64,000 nt of DNA from Emergencia timonensis (GTDB lineage: Bacteria; Bacillota; Clostridia; Peptostreptococcales; Anaerovoracaceae): positions 1,623,652 to 1,687,651 of the forward strand of contig NZ_FLKM01000008.1 of assembly GCF_900086585.1 (NCBI RefSeq), in the 5' to 3' direction. The stretch's first letter is position 1. Each line of letters begins with the position of its first letter. A model generated the notes under the pieces. That model saw nothing but the letters and a program-made list of their open reading frames with translations, was not told the origin of the DNA and did not search any database. This document shows, piece after piece, positions 24,556 through 32,649 of the stretch. The position numbers were made by a program, and so were the translations under genes.

Positions 24556-25716
24556 TCATTTATTCTCATTGAGCATATAGAGGCGCACAGCCAGGGAGAT
24601 GTTGACGTAGAACTCCTGATCGCTCATCTCTTCACAGAACAGGAACTGCTTGATCTTGCTGATTCGATAACGGATGGTGTTGTGATGACACTGGAGGGAC
24701 GATGCCGTTCTGAAGATGTCCCCTTCATTGAGCGCCAGCTGCCTGATCGTTTCGAAGAACTCCGGCTTTTCTCTGATTGGATCAATCAGGGAAGTCATGA
24801 AATCCTTCATGGCCTCTGTATCGGCCAGTGGCACCAGGAGCTGATAAGCGCCGATTTTATCGTAGCTGCCAAAGGATTTCTCTTCCGCCTTGGAAGCGAT
24901 ATGGGTGTAATAGCTTTCTCTGATGCACTGATCCAGTTCTTTATAGGGGTCGTGAATGCGGCTGCAGCTGACATAGAGTCCTTCTTTGGAAGGAGAGAGA
25001 AACTCCATTAATTCACGTAATATGATTGCAAAACTTTGTTTTTTCTTTTGACGGGCGGTCAGGAGCGCAAAGAGGCCGTTTTTGTATTTGCATACGAGGG
25101 CCTTGGTGTTCAGGTTGCGATTGAGATAGAAGACTTTTGAATAACGCTCCAGATTGAGTTGAAAATCCTCGTCTTCCCCTTTGATATAGACGGCCATGAC
25201 ATATTCCTTCAGCTTCAGGGAGATGTTTTTGCTCAGGGAATAGATCTGTGTTTTTGTCAGATTGCCCGCAATCATCTGATCCAGGTTTTCTTCCGAAAAG
25301 AAATTGTCGTCCTCTTTTCGAACCGCATCCAGTATTTCAAAGATGATGCTCTCCATGTAAAGGTCAGCGTCGTATTGAATGATCGGGAAGTCGTGCGCAT
25401 TGGCAAAGTCGATAACCTCCTGGGGAAGCTTCTCAAAGATTGTCGTCTTACAGGCAAAGGCGGCAGCGCCGATTTCACAGAGAAATTTTGTCGTTGAGAG
25501 GATGAGGCCAGGTTCTTCTTTGGAAAAGAGCAGGGTGCTCAGTATGATCATGTCCGCCTCAAAGACGTTCCTTTCTGATTGATCGGCAAAGGAAGAAAAT
25601 TCATTATCCGCGATGCCGAGGGAAACCACGTAACGATCCAGACCGCCCTCGCCTGCGATGAGACGCATCTTTGAAAGACCGTCAAGCTGCAGGATATCTT
25701 TTACTGTCAGTGCCAT
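24556..25716 (-). CDS. PucR-family transcriptional regulator (second in window)
   Basis: 386 aa, ATG at 25716 behind GGAGGAGG. The N-terminal ~130 residues are the PucR receptor domain (MALTVKDILQLDGLSKMRLI). The C-terminal HTH contains CHHNTIRYRISKIKQFL. It is ~150 residues shorter than the first PucR because the middle region is reduced. It is divergent from the ornithine cyclodeaminase operon, and the palindrome TTGGTA-N3-TACCAA lies between the two, so it is the likely regulator of both that operon and itself. Confidence 0.88.
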   Translation of the reverse strand: MALTVKDILQLDGLSKMRLIAGEGGLDRYVVSLGIADNEFSSFADQSERNVFEADMIILSTLLFSKEEPGLILSTTKFLCEIGAAAFACKTTIFEKLPQEVIDFANAHDFPIIQYDADLYMESIIFEILDAVRKEDDNFFSEENLDQMIAGNLTKTQIYSLSKNISLKLKEYVMAVYIKGEDEDFQLNLERYSKVFYLNRNLNTKALVCKYKNGLFALLTARQKKKQSFAIILRELMEFLSPSKEGLYVSCSRIHDPYKELDQCIRESYYTHIASKAEEKSFGSYDKIGAYQLLVPLADTEAMKDFMTSLIDPIREKPEFFETIRQLALNEGDIFRTASSLQCHHNTIRYRISKIKQFLFCEEMSDQEFYVNISLAVRLYMLNENK

Positions 25717-25779
25717 TCTAAAACCTCCTCCGCTGTTTTTCTATACATCTAATTATAAACAGATCTCCGCCAATTTCGA

Positions 25780-25794
25780 TTGGTAAAATACCAA
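25780..25794. promoter_or_regulatory. Perfect palindrome, candidate operator for the second PucR
   Basis: TTGGTA-AAA-TACCAA, a perfect 6-base inverted repeat with a 3-base centre. A TATAAT on the minus strand (25752-25757) lies just downstream toward pucR. On the other side a second palindrome, CAGAC-TT-GTCTG, occurs at 25833-25844 close to the ornithine cyclodeaminase start. I found no good -35/-10 pair for the rightward operon, which fits activator dependence. Confidence 0.6.
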
Positions 25795-25893
25795 AAAATA
25801 TAGAGAGAATTCAAAAAAATACTAAAAAAAAACAGACTTGTCTGCAAGTAAAATGTTATTGAAATCGAACAGAGGCGGAAAGGAGACGAGAAA

Positions 25894-26910
25894 ATGTTAG
25901 AGATGAAAGTCTTGAAAATGGAAGACACCGTCAAGGTGCTGAAGATGGAGGACGTGATTGCTGCCATAGAAGAAGTCTATCGGGCCCAGTCTGCCGGGGC
26001 TTCGGCAATTTATCCTTTGATTACAGAGGAGTTTGTTCCAGGCAGCGCAGAGATGGATATCAAATCGGGATGGCTGAAGGATGCCGGTATCTACGGTCTG
26101 AAGTCAGTATCCTGGTTTGAGGAGAACGGCAAGGCAGGCCTGCCGGCACTGCTGGGCACCATTTTGATCTTTGATGCAAAGACCGGGGCGCCTGTCGGGC
26201 TGCTGGACGGTTCCCATATTACAGGCATCAGAACCGGCGCTGCCGGCGCTATAGGAGCAAAGCTATTGGCGAGAAAGGATGCGAAAAATCTGCTGATCGT
26301 GGGGGCAGGACACGTGGCAACCTTCCAGGCAGCGGCAACCCTGCTCAGCTTCCCTGGAATTGAAAAGGTGATGGTCTATGACGGACTGGACTATGACAAT
26401 GCAGACAGATTTGTAAAAAACCTCAGAGGCACCCTGGCAAAAGACTTTGGTATAGAGGATGTAAAAGCAGAATTTACCGCGGTAAAAGACATTGCAGAGG
26501 CGACCGGCACAAGTGATATCATCATCACCGTCACGCCTTCGAGAGAACCCATCATCAAAAAGGAATGGGTCAAGCCGGGAACCCACTTTTCCTGCATCGG
26601 ATCCGACATGGCGGGCAAAGAGGAAATCGACCCGGAAATCTTCGCAGATGCAAAGGTCTTTACGGACGATATCGAGCAATGTATCAACGTGGGAGAAATT
26701 GAGATTCCCATCAAAAAAGGCATCATGAACAGAGAAAATATCAGCGGCATCATCGGTGATATCATCACAGGAAAAGCATCGGGCAGAGAGGATGATGAAC
26801 AGATTACCGTCTTCGATGCTACAGGAACCGCACTTCTTGATCTGGCCACAGGCATGCTTGCCATCAGAGAGGCAAAAAAGCAAGGCTTGGGACAGACAAT
26901 AGAATTATAG
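25894..26910 (+). CDS. Ornithine cyclodeaminase / mu-crystallin family protein
   Basis: 338 aa, ATG at 25894 behind AAAGGAG. Ornithine cyclodeaminase turns L-ornithine into L-proline plus ammonia with tightly bound NAD+. The Rossmann motif GAGHVA (replacing the commoner GAGxQA) is at ~135; the substrate-side motifs GLKSVSWFEE, DGSHITGIRTGAAGA and the conserved aspartate in GSDMAGKEEID are present. The first 20 residues carry a small internal duplication (KVLKMED twice). It heads an operon with arginine deiminase and a carbamoyltransferase, which supports ornithine as substrate. Alanine dehydrogenase or other family activities are not excluded. Confidence 0.83.
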   Translation: MLEMKVLKMEDTVKVLKMEDVIAAIEEVYRAQSAGASAIYPLITEEFVPGSAEMDIKSGWLKDAGIYGLKSVSWFEENGKAGLPALLGTILIFDAKTGAPVGLLDGSHITGIRTGAAGAIGAKLLARKDAKNLLIVGAGHVATFQAAATLLSFPGIEKVMVYDGLDYDNADRFVKNLRGTLAKDFGIEDVKAEFTAVKDIAEATGTSDIIITVTPSREPIIKKEWVKPGTHFSCIGSDMAGKEEIDPEIFADAKVFTDDIEQCINVGEIEIPIKKGIMNRENISGIIGDIITGKASGREDDEQITVFDATGTALLDLATGMLAIREAKKQGLGQTIEL

Positions 26911-26933
26911 AAAGTAACAAAGGAGAATGCATT

Positions 26934-28055
26934 ATGAAACTGGAAAGATTTAAAGTGGAACGCTGGATGGATGAGTACGAAGGATTTTTGACTTACGACC
27001 TGGGAGAAACCTGTATCGACTCTTTGGAAGTCGGGGAGTTATTGGAACTCTGTGGAAAAGATCCGGACGCATTTCTGTCCGGGCTGAAAGGGGAGAGACT
27101 GGTATACGGACATATCCACGGCTCCCCTGAACTGAAGAAAGGGATTGCAGGCCTCTACAGAGATCTGACGCCGGAAGACGTGGTGCCGACCCACGGCGGA
27201 ATCAGCGCCAACCACATGGTCATCGCGACGCTGGTAGACCGGGGCGATAATGTCGTCACCGTACTGCCGACCTATCAGCAGCACTATTCCATTCCTGAAT
27301 CCATCGGTGCCGAGGTGAGACAGCTCTGGCTGAAGAAAGAGAATGAATTTGTACCTGACCTTCTGGAGATGGAAGCTTTGATCGATGAGAACACGAAGCT
27401 GATTTCCATCTGCAATCCGAATAACCCGACGGGCGCTTTTGTTCCAGAAGACGTCATGATGGAAATCGTCAAGATGGCTGACAAGGTGGGGGCTTACATA
27501 CTCTGCGACGAAGCGTACAGAGGCATTTCAGAGGACGGAAGCTACATGTATTCCATTGCCGATCTCTATGACAAGGGCATTTCGACGTCCAGCATGTCTA
27601 AGGTTTTCGGTCTTGCAGGCCTTCGCATCGGCTGGATCGCGACAAAGGATCAGGAAATCATGAAACAGTTCTGCGGCAGAAGAGATTACGACACCATCAG
27701 CTGCGGCTACATCGACGATATTCTGGCAAGCCTGGCTCTTGCGCATAAAGATAAGCTCTACGAGAGAAATGCCAAGATCCTGTTGGAAGGAAGAAACGTC
27801 CTCGACAAGTGGGTGAAGGAGACGGAAGGTGTGGACTACGTGAGACCTGTTGCCGGTACGACAGCCCTGGTGTATTACGACAAAGACATTCCGTCCTTTG
27901 ATTTCTGCGTCCGCCTGGTCAAGGAGAGAGGCGTTCTGACGACGCCGGGTTCTTGTTTCGAGATGGAGCACTGCATCAGAATCGGCTATGCCTTCAGCCC
28001 GGACGTACTGCAGAAGGGTCTGGACATCATCGCGGGACTGTTAAAAGAAATTTAA
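26934..28055 (+). CDS. PLP-dependent aminotransferase, class I/II (copy 1)
   Basis: 373 aa, ATG at 26934 behind AAAGGAG. Fold type I signatures are present: NPNNPTGAF, DEAYRG, and the PLP lysine in SMSKVFGLAGLRIGW near residue 224. It is closest in style to the aspartate aminotransferase/MalY-like group. It is the second gene of the cassette and is separated by four bases from another aminotransferase, so a two-step or two-substrate transamination of arginine-derived amino acids is likely; exact substrates are unknown. Confidence 0.85.
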   Translation: MKLERFKVERWMDEYEGFLTYDLGETCIDSLEVGELLELCGKDPDAFLSGLKGERLVYGHIHGSPELKKGIAGLYRDLTPEDVVPTHGGISANHMVIATLVDRGDNVVTVLPTYQQHYSIPESIGAEVRQLWLKKENEFVPDLLEMEALIDENTKLISICNPNNPTGAFVPEDVMMEIVKMADKVGAYILCDEAYRGISEDGSYMYSIADLYDKGISTSSMSKVFGLAGLRIGWIATKDQEIMKQFCGRRDYDTISCGYIDDILASLALAHKDKLYERNAKILLEGRNVLDKWVKETEGVDYVRPVAGTTALVYYDKDIPSFDFCVRLVKERGVLTTPGSCFEMEHCIRIGYAFSPDVLQKGLDIIAGLLKEI

Positions 28056-28059
28056 GACA

Positions 28060-29253
28060 ATGAAACATCGGTTTATTGCAAAACGATACTGGAAAGATCA
28101 GGCTACGGCTATGGGACAGTCCGATGTGCTGGCAAAGTGCTTTGACGACGTCATCAACCTGAGCCTGGGAGATCCCGATATCGTGACACCGCAGATCATC
28201 ATCGACAAATCCTATGAGGACGCCAGATCCGGTCACACCAAGTATACCGATTTCAGGGGCGACCCCGAACTGCGGAAAGAAATCTGCAACTACTACAAGG
28301 AAGAATTTGAGATGGATGTTGCCGATGAAGAGGTCTTTGTCACGGCATCTGCTTCCCTGGGCATGTATCTGGCGCTGGAAGCCGTACTAGACGACGGCGA
28401 CGAGGTGATTCTGCAGTCACCCCATTTTACGCCTTATCCCCAGCAGGTGGAACTGGCGCGGGGAATTCCCATAGAGCTGGATACCTTCGAGAATGAGGAT
28501 TTTCAGATCAACCCCGCCAGGCTGAGAGCCTGCATAACGGAACGAACGAAGGCGATCGTCATCAATTCTCCCAACAATCCGACGGGGAGCTGCCTGACAC
28601 GGGAGACCATGGCGCAGATTGCAGCCATTGCTGAGGAGTACGATCTCGTAGTCATTTCAGATGAAATCTATACGGCGTACAGCTATCAGCATCCCTTTGT
28701 CCCCTTTGCATCTCTGCCGGACATGGCGGAGCGGACAATTACGCTGAACAGTTTTTCAAAGGATTATGTCATGACAGGCTGGCGTGTGGGAAACATCATC
28801 GCCGCGCCCCATATCATCAAAGTGATTCAGCAGATTAACGAAAACGTGGTCTTTACCGCGCCGTCTATTTCCCAGAGAGCTGCGATTCATGCGCTGCGCT
28901 GCCGCAAGGAGATTCAGCCGCAGCTTGTTGCAACCTTTCGGGAAAGGATGTGTTATGCGGCGGAACGAATCAACAGGGTTCCCGGCATGCATGTCATCCA
29001 GCCGCCGAAAGGCAGCTTCTACCTGTTTATCAACATCAGAGACACCCGGATGACCTCAGAGGAGGCTGCCGAAAGAATCCTGCAGGAATGCCACGTGCTG
29101 ATGCTGCCGGGAAATGCCTTTGGCAGCTGCGGAGAAGGTTATCTGCGGATTGCCTGTACAGTAGAGATTCCTGTGCTGAAAGAAGCATTTGACAGGATAG
29201 AAAAATCAGAGTGTTTTAGCAATAGTGAAATAGAAAGGAGAAACAATGAGTAA
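28060..29253 (+). CDS. PLP-dependent aminotransferase, class I/II (copy 2)
   Basis: 397 aa, ATG at 28060, four bases after copy 1, without a strong ribosome site, so probably coupled. Motifs are NLSLGDPDIVTP, NSPNNPTGS, SDEIYTAYSY and the PLP lysine in LNSFSKDYVMTGWRVG. It belongs to the aspartate/aromatic aminotransferase group and is only distantly like copy 1, so it is not a recent duplicate. Its end overlaps the start of arcA by eight bases. Confidence 0.87.
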   Translation: MKHRFIAKRYWKDQATAMGQSDVLAKCFDDVINLSLGDPDIVTPQIIIDKSYEDARSGHTKYTDFRGDPELRKEICNYYKEEFEMDVADEEVFVTASASLGMYLALEAVLDDGDEVILQSPHFTPYPQQVELARGIPIELDTFENEDFQINPARLRACITERTKAIVINSPNNPTGSCLTRETMAQIAAIAEEYDLVVISDEIYTAYSYQHPFVPFASLPDMAERTITLNSFSKDYVMTGWRVGNIIAAPHIIKVIQQINENVVFTAPSISQRAAIHALRCRKEIQPQLVATFRERMCYAAERINRVPGMHVIQPPKGSFYLFINIRDTRMTSEEAAERILQECHVLMLPGNAFGSCGEGYLRIACTVEIPVLKEAFDRIEKSECFSNSEIERRNNE

Positions 29254-30475
29254 GATTAACGTCTATTCGGAAATCGGAAGACTGAAGAAGGTCATGCTCC
29301 ACAGGCCCGGGGACGAGATCGACGGCGTGATCCCCCAGACCATGCCGCGCCACCTCTTCGACGACATCCCGTGGAAGAAGGGGGCACAGTACGAGCACGA
29401 CTGCTTCGCCGACATCCTGCGGTCAGAGGGCACGGAGGTGGTCTACATCGAAGACCTGTTCCGGGAATCCTTCGACAGGGAAGGGAGCCGCGGGGCATTC
29501 CTGGAGCGGTTCCTGGACGTCCACGGCATCCATAACGGGCACCTGCGGGGCCAGCTCGCGGAATACCTGCTGTCCCTGGACGCCCGCGCCATGGCGGACA
29601 AAATCATGGCAGGCGTCAGGAAGAGCGACATCGGGGAACGGGGGGCTGCGGACTTCTGCCGCTTCTTCCCCGACGCGGAGTACGAGCTGTACTATACGGA
29701 GCCCCTGGCGAACCTGTACTACACCAGGGATCCCGGTTCCTCCATCGGACGGGGCATGAGCTTCCACAACATGGAGAAGCTGGGCAGGGAACTGGAGACC
29801 GTGGTCTGGCAGCACATCTTCTGTAACCACCCGGATTTTGCCGACGGGGATACGCCCATGTGGCTCAGCAACGAAAGCCCCTTCGGCATCGAGGGCGGGG
29901 ACATCGCCGTCCTGTCAAAGGACGTCATCGCCATCGGCAGCAGCCTGAGGACCAGGCCGGAAGCCATCGAGCAGCTGGCACGCAACATCCTGCCGAGGGA
30001 TTCCTTCAAGAAGGTGCTGGCCTTCACCATCCCCCACGACAGGAAGTTCATGCACCTGGATACGGTGCTGACCATGATCGACTATGACAAATTCACCATC
30101 CATCCCGGCATCGAGGCGACGCTGAACGTCTTTGAAATCAGCCTGGGCAGGGATGGGGAGCTGGTATACAAAGACCGTTCCGCCCCGGTGGAGAAGGTTC
30201 TGGCCGGGGCCCTGGGCCTTGACAGTGTACAGGTGTTCCGCTGTGCAGGCGGCTCCTACATCGACGCTGAAAGAGAGCAGTGGAACGATGGGACCAATAC
30301 TCTGGCAATCGCACCGGGCACGGTGGTGACCTACAGCCGCAACGAAGTGACCAACGAGCTTCTGGAGAAGCACGGGATCCGCGTCCTGCAGATGCCGTGC
30401 GGCGAGCTGTCGAGGGGCAGAGGAGGCCCGAGATGTATGAGCATGCCGTTAGTGAGAGAAGATATTATATTCTGA
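29246..30475 (+). CDS. arcA: Arginine deiminase
   Basis: 409 aa, ATG at 29246 with GAAAGGAG upstream inside the previous gene. It hydrolyses arginine to citrulline and ammonia. Family blocks are LKKVMLHRPG, the PLANLYYTRDP stretch, IEGGDIAVLS, HLDTVLTMID and the catalytic cysteine C397 in GGPRCMSMPL near the C-terminus. Length is normal. By eye the base use is much more GC-rich (many GCC, CTG, GGC) than in the aminotransferase genes before it, which suggests a separate origin of this part of the operon. It is followed 19 bases later by the carbamoyltransferase. Confidence 0.95.
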   Translation: MSKINVYSEIGRLKKVMLHRPGDEIDGVIPQTMPRHLFDDIPWKKGAQYEHDCFADILRSEGTEVVYIEDLFRESFDREGSRGAFLERFLDVHGIHNGHLRGQLAEYLLSLDARAMADKIMAGVRKSDIGERGAADFCRFFPDAEYELYYTEPLANLYYTRDPGSSIGRGMSFHNMEKLGRELETVVWQHIFCNHPDFADGDTPMWLSNESPFGIEGGDIAVLSKDVIAIGSSLRTRPEAIEQLARNILPRDSFKKVLAFTIPHDRKFMHLDTVLTMIDYDKFTIHPGIEATLNVFEISLGRDGELVYKDRSAPVEKVLAGALGLDSVQVFRCAGGSYIDAEREQWNDGTNTLAIAPGTVVTYSRNEVTNELLEKHGIRVLQMPCGELSRGRGGPRCMSMPLVREDIIF

Positions 30476-30494
30476 CATATAGGAGGAAAAAACA

Positions 30495-31544
30495 ATGGAA
30501 GTAAGACACTTTATCGAGACAGATGATTTTACAAAGGAAGAATACCTTGAGATGCTGAAGGTGATCAGAACACTGAAGGATGCGGAGCGCAAGGGTATCC
30601 GTCTGCCGCTGCTGAAGGACCAGTCCCTGGCTATGATGTTCGACCAGCCATCCACAAGGACCAGGGTCTCTTTCGAGGCAGCCATGACCCAGCTGGGCGG
30701 CCATGCCCTCTATCTGGAGACCAAGACGCTGCACTGCGGCGAGGACCGTGAGACCATCAAGGACACGGCCCAGGTACTGTCCGGCATGTGCGATGCCATC
30801 GAGATCAGGACGGAATCCCAGGACACCATCATCGAGCTGGCGAAATATTCCGATGTCCCGGTATTCAGCGGCATGAGCTCCAAGTGCATGCACCCGACTC
30901 AGGCCCTCTGTGACCTGTTCACCATGACGGAATACATGGAAGAGGGGAAGAAGATCGAGGACCTGGTCTACATGTTCATCGGCGACAACTCCGTGCAGGG
31001 CGACAACATCGGCGGCGTCTGCAGGACAGAGGCAAGACTTTTGTCCAAAATGGGCGTGACCTTCATCTCCTGTGCACCAGAGGAAGCGGAAATGGCGCCG
31101 GAAGACGTGGCATACTGCAAGGCAGAGATGGAGAAATCCGGCGGGAAGTTCATCCAGACCAATGATCCGTATGAATACATCGACCAGGTGGACTTCATCG
31201 CCACGGATGCATGGTGGTACCACGGCAGTGACCATCTGAAGGACAAGAAGATCGCCACCTTCTATCCGAAGTACGCGGTCAACAGGGAACTGCTGGCTAA
31301 GGCGAAGCCGTCAGTCAAAGTGATGCACAACCTGCCGGGAAACCGCGGCTACGAAATCGCAGACGATGTATGGGACAGCGAGCAGTCCATCCTGATCCCG
31401 CAGGCGGAGAACAGACTGCATACCGAGAAGGGCCTGCTCGTCTACTTCATGTACCCGCTCCTGAAAGAGAAGGAAGCACTGCACACAGAAGACGACATCG
31501 CATACTACAAGGATGCTGTTGACAAACTGGTCTTAGGAAAATAA
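30495..31544 (+). CDS. Ornithine/putrescine carbamoyltransferase family enzyme with altered HCLP motif
   Basis: 349 aa, ATG at 30495 behind AGGAGG. The carbamoyl-phosphate motif STRTR is at 53-57 and HPTQ at 133-136. The middle and end (FYPKYAVNRELL and AENRLHTEKGLLVYFM) resemble putrescine carbamoyltransferases more than ArcB. The motif that is HCLP in the family reads H278-N279-L280-P281-G282 here, so the substrate-side cysteine is Asn. After arginine deiminase the expected job is phosphorolysis of citrulline to ornithine and carbamoyl phosphate, but the changed motif leaves the second substrate open. No carbamate kinase follows. Confidence 0.85.
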   Translation: MEVRHFIETDDFTKEEYLEMLKVIRTLKDAERKGIRLPLLKDQSLAMMFDQPSTRTRVSFEAAMTQLGGHALYLETKTLHCGEDRETIKDTAQVLSGMCDAIEIRTESQDTIIELAKYSDVPVFSGMSSKCMHPTQALCDLFTMTEYMEEGKKIEDLVYMFIGDNSVQGDNIGGVCRTEARLLSKMGVTFISCAPEEAEMAPEDVAYCKAEMEKSGGKFIQTNDPYEYIDQVDFIATDAWWYHGSDHLKDKKIATFYPKYAVNRELLAKAKPSVKVMHNLPGNRGYEIADDVWDSEQSILIPQAENRLHTEKGLLVYFMYPLLKEKEALHTEDDIAYYKDAVDKLVLGK

Positions 31545-31555
31545 CGGCAGGATGG

Positions 31556-31584
31556 CCGGACGGATGGCTGAGCCGTCCGTCCGG
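31556..31584 (+). terminator. Strong hairpin inside the operon, after the carbamoyltransferase
   Basis: CCGGACGG and CCGTCCGG with an inner GG/CC stem, followed only by TATTTA. The T-run is weak, so it may be a partial terminator or an RNA-stability stem that sets lower expression of hom and nhaC 2. Confidence 0.55.
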
Positions 31585-31608
31585 TATTTAGATTGGTGAG
31601 GGGAAAAA

Positions 31609-32619
31609 ATGAAGACAATCAAACTGGCTTTGATCGGCTGCGGCAATGTGGGAAAGGCGTTTGCAAGGATGCTCCGTCAGAAGACGGATGATATCTGTGA
31701 AAATTTTGATACTGAGGTCCGGATCACTGCCATCTGCACCAGGAGCAAAGGTGCGCTCACAGACAGCAGGGGCATCGACATAGAACATCTCGACGACCAG
31801 GTGTTTGACGGGAAGAAAAGCGCGATGGAGGTGATCGCGGAAGCTGATTATGATGTTCTCATAGAGCTGACGCCCATCAATATTCTGACAGGGATGCCTG
31901 CCATCGAACATATCAGAGACGGCATCAATAGAGGAAAACACGTGATTACTGCCAACAAAGGACCGGTCGCCTGGGCTTATAGGGAACTTTCTGATCTGGC
32001 AGCGGCAAAGGGCGTCTGCTTCTGCCACGAGGCCGCCGTCATGGATGGCGTTCCAGTCTTTAACCTGGCGAAAGAAACCCTGATGGGATGTCGGATCACG
32101 GAAATCAAAGGAATCCTCAATGCGACGACCAATTACATTTTGAACGAGATGGAAAAGGGCGTGGCATACGAAGACGCGGTAAAGGAAGGACAGAGGAGAG
32201 GCTTTGTCGAAGCAGATCCTGCCATGGACCTGGAAGGATGGGATGCGGCAGCGAAACTGACCGCTTTGATGAACGTTCTGATGGACGTAAAAATCACACC
32301 GCAGGAGATCAGGCGGGAGGGCATCGGTGCAATCACCAAGGAGCAGATTGACCAGGCCAAGGCTCGCGGTCAGAAATACAAACTGCTCTGCCACGGCAAA
32401 ATCGAAAATGGCAGGCCGATCGGCACAGTCGGTCCGCAGCTCGTTGGCGGGGACGCGCTCTTTGCCTCTATCAACGGCACTGCTGCCTGTGTGACCCTGA
32501 CCACTGATTTGATGGGCGATGTCTCAGTCATTGAACATGTCTATGAGCCGGAGATCGACCAGACCGCATACGGCGTGCTCAGCGATCTGCTGCGGATTTT
32601 GACGGTAATTGAAAAGTAG
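31609..32619 (+). CDS. hom: Homoserine dehydrogenase (short form)
   Basis: 336 aa, ATG at 31609 behind GGTGAGGGG. It has the NAD(P) motif GCGNVGKAF at residues 10-18, HVITANKGPVAWAY, and the catalytic-domain stretches GILNATTNYIL and ADPAMDLEGWDAA with the conserved acidic and lysine residues. There is no C-terminal ACT domain, as in feedback-free short forms. It interconverts aspartate semialdehyde and homoserine. Its place beside arginine-degrading genes is unusual; it may feed an amino acid produced by the two aminotransferases, which is inference. Confidence 0.87.
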   Translation: MKTIKLALIGCGNVGKAFARMLRQKTDDICENFDTEVRITAICTRSKGALTDSRGIDIEHLDDQVFDGKKSAMEVIAEADYDVLIELTPINILTGMPAIEHIRDGINRGKHVITANKGPVAWAYRELSDLAAAKGVCFCHEAAVMDGVPVFNLAKETLMGCRITEIKGILNATTNYILNEMEKGVAYEDAVKEGQRRGFVEADPAMDLEGWDAAAKLTALMNVLMDVKITPQEIRREGIGAITKEQIDQAKARGQKYKLLCHGKIENGRPIGTVGPQLVGGDALFASINGTAACVTLTTDLMGDVSVIEHVYEPEIDQTAYGVLSDLLRILTVIEK

Positions 32620-32649
32620 GTACAACTGAATAGATAGGAGGAAAAGAAG

